Below, piece by piece: positions 34,599-44,717 of a stretch of 64,000 nt of DNA (position 1 is the first letter of the stretch; the number at the start of each line of letters is the position of its first letter). The DNA lies in the NCBI GenBank assembly GCA_033060915.1, contig CM065392.1:16597501-16661500 (forward strand), given 5' to 3'. The stretch comes from Euryodendron excelsum (Eukaryota > Streptophyta > Magnoliopsida > Ericales > Pentaphylacaceae). The position numbers and the translations under genes were made by a program. The notes under the pieces were generated by a model, which saw nothing but the letters and a program-made list of their open reading frames with translations, ran no database searches and was not told the origin of the DNA.

Positions 34599-36175
34599 AA
34601 CAAATTACGCTGACCACCCTTGAAGTTTCGCGAAATGTGAAATAGTACTCTTCATATATTGACAATTCAACTACCCTCTCTTGCTTTTAAAACAATATAA
34701 CAGATTTGTTCTTACCGTAATAGAGCCGTTCATGGCTGTTATATGACTATTCCGAAGTGAGATAGAAAATTTATAATATATCAAAACTGCCCTTACATTT
34801 ATAGAAGTAATTCTAAACCAAATGCAAAACCCAATTACGTATTAATGAAATCAAAGCTATTAAATAAGAAAATTCAATCAATTAATTAGCAAAACGGAAC
34901 CAAAAGACTCCATTAAATTATTAGAAAAACTCAAAAACAATACCCAATCACTTTTCTGTTACATTATTTAAAAATAAAACATAAATTTATTGGTCAAACT
35001 ACATTGACCTCCTTTGAGGTTTATTAAAATATAAGACAACTCCCTTCACATACTGAAAGTACATTATCTTTCTTTACTTTTAAAAGTTTGTTACAGACTT
35101 CCCTTCCCATTAAAACACCATTAGTCAACTAATGGAAGTTGACTACGTCAAATTAAGTTATTTTAAAATTTTCTAATATGCCCTTGTAATGTAATAATCA
35201 AGAAATATATAATTAAGTAAACAATTAGGCGTAAATTGCAACTCTCTCTCTCTCTCTCTGTGGATTCAACCCACGCTTCTTTCTCTTCCTAGTCCAATGA
35301 CACCATCTAGATCACCACAATGCATAACCGGAGCACCACAACTGTCAGCTGACCCCCGCCCCTACCCCACATTCGACTTCACTGAGCAAACCCCCATTCT
35401 CTTTTCCTCCTTTCCTTTCTCTTCCTGTCTCTGGAACCCCCAATCAGTACCTACCTTTCTCCCAACCTTTGTTGTAAACCCACCACCTTCTGCCGAACCC
35501 ACAAACCACCACCATTAATCACCTCCACTGACCAAACCCACATATTTTGCCCCTCCCATTCACCATGAACCCAAATTATCGAACCTTTACTAAGCATTTT
35601 GGGTGACGCAAATCGTCGAGGCTTTGCTGCCAAACCATTGCTAGTGTCCCCATTCACCAGCCCACCATTATCAAACCAGCGCACACCTCCACTATTTCTA
35701 TGCATTTTGGATCTGCTGTGCTAAATTATACCGAAGAAAATTTTCAATTTGGGTTTGCTGTGGTGAATCGAATAGAGGGGTTTACCAAGGTTGTCCACAT
35801 TTGAATTAAGTTTTTGTATATATATAATTCATGACTTTGTGCATTTATTATATGTATATTTGGGGTGGGTGTGTGAATTAGATCAAGACATAAAAAAACG
35901 GTACAAAGGAAAATTGGTGGGGGAGGCAGTGAGGGATGGTGATTATCTGTCTCTGTCCCAAGAATCTTCTTTGGTTGTTGGCTTCGGTTTAGATCTGATT
36001 GCGGCAGGTGTGCATCGACTCTTTTAGGGGGGTGATTGCTGGTTTTTGTGGGTTTAGGAGTGGGGGTGCTGCTGTTTGTGGGGGAGAGAGAGAGAGAAAG
36101 AAAGAGAGCGAGACAGACAGACAGACAAAGGGCTAGTGAAGATGATAGGAATGGTGGTCTGGGGGCCTTGGTATT
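34599..36175. other. Possible arm of a TIR-type element, with CT-rich and GA-rich segments
   Basis: 34600-34790 and 34992-35190 are related direct repeats beginning AAATTACGCTGACC and AAACTACATTGACC. An inverted relative ends near 56567 (AATCAGTGTAATTTATT). Between these lie a (CT)n segment (35244-35259), a CCACC-rich stretch, and a GGTG/GAGA-rich stretch (36040-36130). These may be the two ends of one old element later split by the Helitrons. No transposase is visible, and short ORFs here look accidental. Confidence 0.35.
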
Positions 36176-36193
36176 TCTATACTATTATAAAGC

Positions 36194-36937
36194 AAACCTG
36201 ATTTGGTGAAGCTGGTGGACCTTCAAATTTAAAATGATATCACATTTATGTTCAGACCCAAAGGCCCTTCAAAAAAACAAAAAATCACATCATTTGCATT
36301 CATCCCACTTCAAATTATTAAGGGTAATTACGTAAAACCAAACTACTATCCACAACTAATAACACTCCCACGTCTTTAAGTCTCTTTCGGTTTTTGTACC
36401 CACTGAAATTCTTTCTCTGTTGGTTTCCTGGTCTCTGGTAAGAGGTTTACTCTGTCACAGAAAATCACTGGTTTTCAAACACTACAATCTACAATGGGTT
36501 GGTATTTCGATCTCTGGCAACATGCTTTCTCCCTCATAGAATATCAATGGGTTTCAAGCACTAAATCTTTCCCCGAATTTAATGACTCACTGGAATTCAA
36601 AGTCTACGTCAAATTGTTCTCTCTTCTCTCACGACGACAACTAGCGTGTACCTATTATTTATTCCATTCAATATAGCATGATAAATGATGTGTTTTCTTT
36701 GTATTCCTTTTGTTCTCTCATGGATTTCCTTTACTTCCCCATATCTAAGTGTATTTAATTCCCCTTCTTCATATCAGGCGAGTCACACGAATTTCCTTTG
36801 TCTTCTTTACTTTATTGTGTATTTATTTTCCTATCTCTATATTAGGGGAGTCATATATCTACTGCTTTCTATTCCTTCTGTTATTTTATTAATGACATTT
36901 CAACTCTGAATGTGAGTTCGCATTTAATCACCATTAT
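36194..36937 (+). other. Helitron 1 interior, left part
   Basis: Non-coding. A 60-codon ORF at 36494 has no recognisable similarity. It ends with ATTAT (36933-36937), the left target duplication of the nested Copia element. Confidence 0.5.
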
Positions 36938-38267
36938 TGTTGGCCCAAAAGGTAACCCGAGAGGGGGCGGGGGTGAACTGGATTTTTCAAAAATAATTGT
37001 AATTAAGACTAGTTAAAATTAATCTAAGCAATGAAACAATAATTCAAGTTATGTGTGATGCAAAATAATCAAGATTGAATAAAAGCAAAGCACAAAGAAA
37101 GACACCAAGAATTACTGAGATTCAACCACAACTTGTAGTCTACATCCTCACCACAAGATCCCCTTGAAGTCTTCTTCCATTATGCAATGTCCAATTACAA
37201 AGTAGAGGTTAGTTGAAGTGCCTAACTCACTCTCTTTGAAGCTTTCACCCAAGTTTTAATGCTACAAGAATTTTGTCTAAGCTTTCTCAAACCTACAAGT
37301 GTTTTTCTTCCACTAGAGAATACTCAAAGTCTAACTCACAAGTGTATAAGAGATATACAAATTAATTACACACTCTCTATAAAGAGTAGATAAGAATGGA
37401 ATAGCTCACTAAAATGACAACCCTAAAAGACAAATGGGATTTTTCAGAGAATGTAAATAATTATCAGCACTTGATAATCAAAGGATGGAATAATCTTGTA
37501 TCTCTTATCTATAAATACATTTGTAGGCTTGCATATAATGCCCTGAGCTAAATTCACTGATTGGTGGTAGTTTTGGGCTCATTTAATGCGAGATCAGACC
37601 TTAACAACGTACAAAAAAATAGTCGTTGGAACCCAGGTGTCGACACCTCTATTTCATGTGTTGACACTTCATGTTTACATCCTCCAGCTCTTGTCCTCTG
37701 TCTCCATGTGTCAACACTTCAAACTCATATGTCGACACTTAAACATTCATTTCCCAAACTTTGGCCTTTATCTTCATGTGTCGACACTTCGAATCCATGT
37801 GTCGACACTTTTGCCCAGAATATTTCTTCCATGCTTTTCTTGATCAACTTAACTTCAAAATACTTTAAGATCTTCAAGGACTTTTCTCTTTGGGGTATAA
37901 TAATCTTTCAAAACCTTCAATCCAATGTGGTTATTCAAGAATGTCTCAAATTTAATTTGGATTGAATTCATTTTTGTTTCTTTAAAATCTTCTTTTGGAT
38001 TCTTCATTGAGTCTTCACAAACTTGATAAACTCTTCTTTTGAACACTTTTAACCTCTTCGAATTCAAATCATTGATTTGATATTTGAATAGATGTCATTT
38101 CTCTACTTTGGTGCATTGCTCAATCCTTAACTTATTGTGCATCCATTTTGACATACATTAAGCTTTACGTTTAAAACATATTTCTAATTGATCTCCACAC
38201 TAATTAAATTCATTAGTAAACTAACACAAGGTTTAGTTATCATCAAAATCAAGGCATAGAGTCAACA
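36938..38267 (-). repeat. 3' LTR of Copia element 1
   Basis: 1330 bp. In plus orientation it begins TGTTGGCCCAAAAGG and ends GAGTCAACA. It matches 48098-49423 along its full length, roughly nine in ten bases by eye. It carries six palindrome copies at 37635-37810. Confidence 0.9.
37635..37810. repeat. Six TGTCGACA-type palindromes in the 3' LTR
   Basis: The first copy, AGGTGTCGACACCT (37635-37648), is a perfect 14-bp palindrome. The others are CATGTGTYRACACTT variants near 37655, 37705, 37727, 37775 and 37796. They often come in pairs about 20 bp apart. Confidence 0.85.
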
Positions 38268-38283
38268 ATCTCTCCTTTTTTGA
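38268..38283 (-). promoter_or_regulatory. Polypurine tract of Copia element 1
   Basis: The minus strand reads AAAAAAAGGAGAGAT immediately before the LTR start TGTTGACTC. The same arrangement (AAAAAGGGAGAGAT then TGTTGACTC) precedes the LTR of element 2. Confidence 0.8.
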
Positions 38284-39047
38284 TGATGATAAAACCTTTG
38301 CAAAAATAGATATAAGACTAAATGAAGTAAGTAGAATCAAATTTCATACCAAAAATTTCATACCATTTCTTTTGTGGTTTTGCAATTGATGCATGCTCCC
38401 CTTTTGCTTTTATAATGCAAAAAAAAAATCTTTAAAGCAATGTTATTAAAGTAATCATATGCAAATTCCTTTTTCCTTTAGGCAAAAGTCATATGTATAA
38501 ACCAAGGCATTTGATAAGCATGATCCTAAAAGCATTCATTCTTTACTATTCTTCCATAAACCATCAATCTTCTCCCCCTAAAAACATGTTTTAATATTTT
38601 TCTCATATTCATTGTTCTTCTCCATTTGTCATTTTGCTTCGAAAGAATGTATATTACCATTCTTCTCCAACATGCTTTACCATTCTTCTCCCCCACTTTT
38701 GTCAACTCATCAAAAAGATACATAAAAGTTTATAACAGAGACAGGTACAACAGTAAAAAATCTTCAAAACAATATAATTTGTATAAATAGGGTAGCAAGC
38801 AAAGCATTCAACCAACAAGCCATCAAACTTTCATAACAACAAGGTCATAATTCATTCACAAATACATTACAAAAGATTAGACAATTAACATTCACAAAAT
38901 ATTATATAAAAAAAACTTGTCTTGAGGATGACACACCATCCTTTAATATAGAAAAAGTTCGTACATATACAAAAATGAAAATGCAAATAAGAGAGAGATG
39001 GGACAAGGGTAAGTGATCTTAGTGGGAAGAGGTAGGTGGTGATGAGG

Positions 39048-40607
39048 TTAGGACAAGGGGGTATCTTTGGTGTTAGAGAACTTGTTTCCTTCCCTTGTTC
39101 TCAGCCCATACTTGTGACCAGAAGTGGGAGAGTGACCATCAGATTCTGTAGCAGATGAGTCTTCGTGGTCTTGCTCTTCTGCTTCAATCTTATTTTCAGC
39201 ATTTTCTCGTTCTCTAACATCTTGTGCATCTACCTCCTCCTCATCTCTTCCTTCTTTAGCCTCTTTTTATGTTTCTCCATCACCCTCTTTTTCTCCTTCT
39301 TCCTCACCTTCTTTTTCTCCTTCTCTAACTTCTTTCTCATTTGCCTTATTTTCTTCTTCTAATTCTTCTTCATCTCCTTCCATATCTTCTTCTTCTTCTT
39401 TTTCTATCATATTTGCTTTACCATGTCTCAGCATTTTCACTTTCTTTTTTAGTTCTCTCACTTTCCTTTCCATAAACATCATTCTTATGGCAGCAATGTC
39501 TGCCTTCTAGTTCAATTTTTCTAAGAGATTCGTCACCTATGCCATGAACATACCCATATCCCCTTCACTTCCTTCAAATTCTTGAATTAGATTTCTCTTG
39601 GCACTCCTTTACCTAGAACTACTCTCAGAGGGAGTCTTTTCCTTTGAAGCACTACCTCTACTAGTTTTCTTAGTAGGCTTAGGAGTCCATTTGTTATTCT
39701 TCAGGATATATCCCATTATTTTAAGAGTATTTTCATTATCCTCATCACTAATGGATTTGGGGGATCTCTTCTTCTCATTGTTCAAATCAATCTTGAACTG
39801 TTTGAAAACTTTAGTCAGGAAGATACCATAGGGCAGATTGATTCTGACAATGGTGGCTTTGTAAATATGATTCAAGATGAATAAAGACAAATCAATCCTA
39901 GAATCAGTTAGATACGCCCACAAGAAAAATAACTCTTTCTCAAAAACATACTTATATCTTTTAGTTTTGGGAGTAAAAATGGTATAGGTAAAGTGATGTA
40001 CTAATATTAATTTAAGAGGCAAATCATTGGCAACTGGTTGCAAACACTTATCCATTTCTTTTTCATACAGAACTCTCAGTTGTTCGTTTCGAAATACATT
40101 ATCTCGATAAACTTCTCCACCAAACCTAATTCCAAGAATTTGTCTTATCACAATTCTATCCAAAGTAAAACAGACACCTTTGACATAACTTACAATAGAT
40201 ACTTCTCCATATTCTTTTTTGGCATTGGCATAAAAGTGTGTAACTAAATCAGGATAAATATCATCTCTTAATGTGGTCATGGTTTTCCAACCCAGATTTG
40301 CTAATTTTGTACTCAACTCAAATTTGTGAAAATCAAAGAAATTGTAGTCCACCCATCTACCATTGAAGACCTTCCTAAGAGAAAAATTTGTATTATACCT
40401 TTCTTGTACTTTATCCTCATTGAAATATAACTCATTCCTTTTTAGGGCATTTGAGGATACCGGTTATCCTTTCTTGCTTCTCTTCTTTTTCCCTTTATCC
40501 TTGCTTAAATCCCTTTTAGATTTTCTCTTTTGGCCTTTCGGAACATAAGGGGTTGATACGACTAGTACTTTCGAGCCCTTCTTTAGTTTAGAGATTTTTG
40601 GTGCCAT
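39048..40607 (-). pseudogene. Extra 3' ORF of Copia element 1 (putative plant transposon protein domain)
   Basis: A single frame of 520 codons runs from ATG at 40607 to a stop at 39048, broken only by in-frame stops (40464-40466, 39609-39611, two between 39610 and 39482, one near 39266) and no frameshift. It has a lysine-rich N-terminus (MAPKISKLKKGSK). The 39609-40352 region (ELSTKLANLGWKTM, DIYPDLVTHFYANAK, IRQILGIRFGG) resembles the plant mobile-element domain called 'putative plant transposon protein' (PF20167), from memory. It ends in a Glu-rich acidic tail. It sits between pol and the 3' LTR, where Sireviruses carry env-like or accessory ORFs. I see no signal peptide or membrane segment, so an envelope role is unsupported. 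Confidence 0.7.
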
Positions 40608-41104
40608 GAAAGGATCAACGAAGGTTGTGAGAGGTTGAGAATGGATTGATTAGGATTTATAAGATGTTTGAGAGAGAGATTTAAGGGGTTGGTTAGTGAC
40701 GGTTGGGTTTGGTGCGAAGTGAGAGAGAGAGATAGATATATATAAATATATATGTATAGAGAGAGAGAGAGAGAGCGGAAAATTTCAAATGACGTTAAAA
40801 GAGGGGTGTTTTAGATATAAAGACCCGAAGCATGTGTCGACACATGAGTTGTAAAAATTAATTTTGAACCCTCTGTTCTAATGTGTCAACACATAAAAAT
40901 GATGTTTCGACACATGGGTCAAATTATGCCAGATTGGATATCTATGAACTCAGGGGTCGACTATTTGGCCAGAAAAGATAATGCGTTCTGATAAGAGCAT
41001 GCAATGAATTTTAATAACACAAAATGCATTTCATACAAACAATCAACGCATTTGATTATATTTAAAACACAAATAATATGAATGCCATTCAAATTTAACA
41101 AGGA
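40608..41104 (-). promoter_or_regulatory. Spacer with palindromes and TATA-like run upstream of the extra 3' ORF
   Basis: Four TGTCGACA-type palindromes at 40831-40961 include a perfect 16-bp CATGTGTCGACACATG (40831-40846). They are followed, reading on the minus strand, by a TATATATTTATATATA run (40736-40757) between (GA)n blocks, then the ORF's ATG at 40607. Palindromes, TATA-like run and start codon come in promoter order. No other coding sequence lies in the spacer. Confidence 0.5.
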
Positions 41105-41438
41105 TCAAGATATAGGATCACTCATTCTCAATTCTCTTCTTATCATGCAAAATTTATCCTCACTTAATGGTTTTGTAAAAATGTCAGCCAATTGGATGTT
41201 TGTGCTCATAAAATCAAGTTCAATATCGCCTTTTTACACATGATCTCTTATGAAGTGATATCTAATCTCAATGTGTTTTGTGCGAGAGTATTGAATGGAA
41301 TTCTTAGTCAAATTTATAGCACTAGTATTATCACATCTAATGGAAATATGACCAAATAAGATACTATAATATTCTAATTATTGTTTAATCCACAATACTT
41401 AAGCACAACAACTACCAGCTACTACATATTTAGCCTCA
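41105..41438 (-). pseudogene. Copia pol, RNase H end (element 1)
   Basis: The minus strand reads [46 protein letters not shown] and QLADIFTKPL, the conserved C-terminal RNase H motifs of Ty1/Copia polyproteins. Three in-frame stops (two of them at Gln positions) show decay. It ends at a natural stop near 41105. Its upstream edge, about 41438, abuts plus-strand gag of element 2. Confidence 0.85.
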
Positions 41439-41441
41439 AAA

Positions 41442-42325
41442 TGGGAGGCCAAGGTGACTACAATTCAAGAAGCTAAAAATCTGAACACCTTGCCACTTGA
41501 AGAATTGCTTGGATCCCTCATGACCTATGAGCTAGCACAAAGCCAGAAAGCTTAAGAAGAAAATGATGAGAAAAAGAGAAGGGTCGCTACATTCAAGTCT
41601 ACAATCTCAAAAAATGACCAAGATAGTGATGAAGAAAACAATAAGGAACTTGCATCAATCATAAGAAAGTTTAAAAAGTTCATGAAGAAGAAAAGGAAGA
41701 AAGGTAAAGAAGCAAAAGCATTTGCTGCAACATGGAGTGACATTGAAAGCTCCAAGTCAGATGAGGAATCTGCCTCTGAAGAGGAAACTGAAACTCAAAA
41801 AGTGACTAATTTATGTCTCATGGTTCATGAAGAGAAAAGTGAGGTATCATCTCCTAATATTTCTCAATTTACATTTAATGAACTACAAGATGCATTTGAT
41901 GATTTGATTGTTGAATTCAAAAAGATAGGAATCAAAAATAATCTTCTCAAAAAAATGATTTTTACACTAACGAAAGAGAATGAAAACTTACAAAAAGAAA
42001 ATGAAGATTTAAAAAATGAAATTTGTGCTTTGAAAGATAAAGTCAAGGAAAACTCTTTTTAAAAGGATTCCTTACTTTCAAAGGAAAATCAAGCTTTGAG
42101 GGAAGAAGTTAAACACTTAGAAACAACTCTTTTTAAATGTGTAAATAGAAAAGAGAAATTGGATGCTATCATTGAAAAACAAAAGTATTCACTTGATAAA
42201 GTTGGACTTGGTTCTGATCCCCTCAAAAGTAGAGAATTTTCAAAAGCCAGATTTGTTTCTTCCACCGGAAAATCACATATTTCATGCTTTTATTGTCATA
42301 AACTATGACACATTGCTAGTAAGTG
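41442..42325 (+). pseudogene. Copia gag, C-terminal part with zinc knuckle (element 2)
   Basis: It starts at [21 protein letters not shown], the late part of Copia gag. A Lys/Glu-rich coiled-coil region follows (about 41682-42060; ENENLQKENEDLKNEI). The knuckle CFYCHKL-HIASKC (42284-42325) has its expected Gly codon changed to TGA. Further stops lie near 41550 and 42060. The long coiled-coil gag extension is as in Sireviruses. Confidence 0.8.
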
Positions 42326-42435
42326 TTATGCTATGCAAAAGTCTATTGCTCCTAACAATGTACTAAGAAGGCCACTAAGGACTAACCCCCAAGGACCCAA
42401 AATGATTTGAGTACTAAGAATAAGATTTGAATTGC

Positions 42436-42775
42436 TTTCATTGTAGGTTTGCCTACTATCCATTACAAAGAAGGACTTCTAGTACTTGAACCATAGATGC
42501 TTAAGGCACTTGATTGGTGATATGATTCAATTCACCTCTTTCATACCAAAGAATAGAGGTATGGTGATTTTCGATGATAATAGAATATCGATCGCATTGC
42601 AATCAAAGGAAGAAATATTTGAGTACATCAAGCACTTACTTCAAAGGTTTGATATGGCGAACTCAAATCTATTAAGTAATCTCATAGCTACATCAACCAA
42701 GTTGGATGGCAATAAAAAGGTACTCCTCTTGATACTAAATTTTATAGTAGCATGATTGGTTATTTATTTTACTAA
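42436..42775 (+). pseudogene. Copia protease and late reverse transcriptase scraps (element 2)
   Basis: YLNHRCLRHLIGD (about 42480-42520) corresponds to the YLDSGCSRHMTGD protease motif, with the catalytic Asp now Asn and the preceding Trp a stop. From about 42585 the frame passes straight to IFEYIKHLLQRFDM and TSTKLDGN, motifs from the end of the reverse transcriptase. Integrase and most of the reverse transcriptase are therefore deleted between them. Confidence 0.7.
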
Positions 42776-43263
42776 ACCATAGATTACATTCGGTGAGTAT
42801 ATGTTTGAGAAATTTCATGCTCATCATAAATTATAGTACATTATGGCTGTTAAGAGTATTGAGCATGTGCAATCCTTAATTTGATTGATTTTGATGATAT
42901 ATATATGCTATGTATTTCATGTTAAACATAAGCAATCGATTATCTTGAGTACTTAGGTTGTTATATTCACTTGATAATGCATATGAATCTTTTGAAATCG
43001 ATTACATGTCTATTTGCTGCATTCCATGCAATTCAAAAATTATTTATGAATTTTATAAGAAAAAGAGTCGACTCATACATGTGTTTGAATATTATTGAAA
43101 TGTACATACATTTTGCATAGATTTCAATCCCCATTGTTAACCAATTTTTTTTGTTATATTTCCAAACACAAGGAATGATTTTTCTCTTTTATCTACCTAT
43201 TCAAATTTTCTACAATAACCATTACATACCCAAATCTTTTTACCCATCGTGTTTTATAAACCT

Positions 43264-43583
43264 CAATGGCTCTGAAATCAGTGGAAAAGGAATGAATGAA
43301 TCCTCAAAGACTACAAAAAAGAGAAAAGAAAAAGAGATCATTGAAGAAGAAAATGATTGGCTCGAAACTGATCCATATTTTAAGAAGATATCTGCAAAGG
43401 AAAATAATGAACTTGAAATGCTTCTCTAGAAATGTTATCAAAGGGAGATGGATCAAATTTGAATATATTTCTGATGTTGAAAGGTCACTTTGGCAATATA
43501 TATATATATATCGATCCATATGGCCGAAATTGAGAAGATCTTGCTTGCACATTGAAATATTCTTGACCATGATAAATTCTTAA
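43264..43583 (+). pseudogene. Extra 3' ORF remnant (element 2)
   Basis: A Lys-rich N-terminus is followed by RNVIKGRWIKFEYI, which parallels RKVFNGRWVDYNFF in the 3' ORF of element 1. The rest is lost or scrambled, with a TATATA microsatellite at 43495-43509. The match is short, so the homology is probable rather than sure. Confidence 0.45.
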
Positions 43584-44717
43584 ATGAATTTGAATGAGGA
43601 AGCAAAGAAGAAGATGATTTCAAAGGCTGAAGTCCACTATGAAGAGAATGAGATACCAATTGAATAAAAAGAGAAGAGCTTAGTTTTTAAAGCAAGAAAG
43701 AACAAGAACTAGATATCATTTTGAGGGAGTGAATACCCTCATCAAGAGGAAGTTCTAAACTAAGAAAAGAACCTTTAAAAGTTGCAAAGCAAATTCTTTC
43801 CATGATGAAAATTTCTAGAAATGAGCAAATGGGTATTCTAATGTTCATTCAATTAAACTTCACAATGGAATCACAAGTCTAATGGAGAACAAAATGATGA
43901 GGATGAATAAAAAGATTATGGTAGCCAGTAACACGATGAAAGTGGAGATTGAAAGAACTTTTAATGTGAACTGCACTCCAGCAAAGATGAACTCAAGCAG
44001 CAGTTTATATAAAGATGGAGAAGTAAAAGAAAGAAAAGACTATCTTTGAAAAGGAGATATCTGTTGAAATTCAGCCAGCCATTCCTACTCAAATCCCTCT
44101 AACTTTTACTCCCAAAACATCTCCAAAGACAAGCCAATACTCTTCTGAACCAAAAACCCCCCATGTGCATAATTTTCAATGGCATTACATTGTTGCATTT
44201 TAAATTTGCTAATTGCATGGGTTATATATGCCTAGATGATTATCATTGATTTTGATATCTTAATGCCTTGAATGCTTGATTGATGGTTGAACTTAGAATA
44301 GATAAAATTTTATTTTAATATTTTTGTTATTGTACCTGTCATAAATTTCTCATAAATTCTTTTTGATAAAAAGGAGGAGAAATATTATATGTTATAGCAA
44401 GGAGAAATCTTTTATTAAGAGGGAGAGATAATCTATATGAAAAGGGGGGAAGAACTCTACAATATGAATAAAGGTTTTCTATTCTAAATTTGCATTATAT
44501 TTTGTTGTTCCTTTTTGATTGATTGACAAAAAGTGGGAGAGATACTCAATGAAAAATATATGAATATTATATGTAAAGAGTATCCTTATTCTAAAATAGT
44601 AAGGGAGAACCGTACAAGAACCATATTGCATTAACTTCTTTAATCCTTATGCTTCATTTATATTAAGCTTAATTGCATATATTTTTAAAGTTTTGTCATC
44701 ATCAAAAAGGGAGAGAT
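43584..44717 (+). other. Decayed 3' region and polypurine tract of element 2
   Basis: AT-rich sequence, non-coding as far as I can see. It ends in ATCAAAAAGGGAGAGAT (44701-44717) directly before the LTR. Confidence 0.6.

Noticed and set aside
37635..37810. Regular palindromes considered as a CRISPR array
   Set aside because: The units are degenerate, closely spaced at variable distance, inside a plant LTR, without unique spacers of even length.
43304..43659. Minus-strand ORFs opposite the element 2 3' region
   Set aside because: They are shadows of the Lys-rich plus-strand remnant and of a TATATA run.
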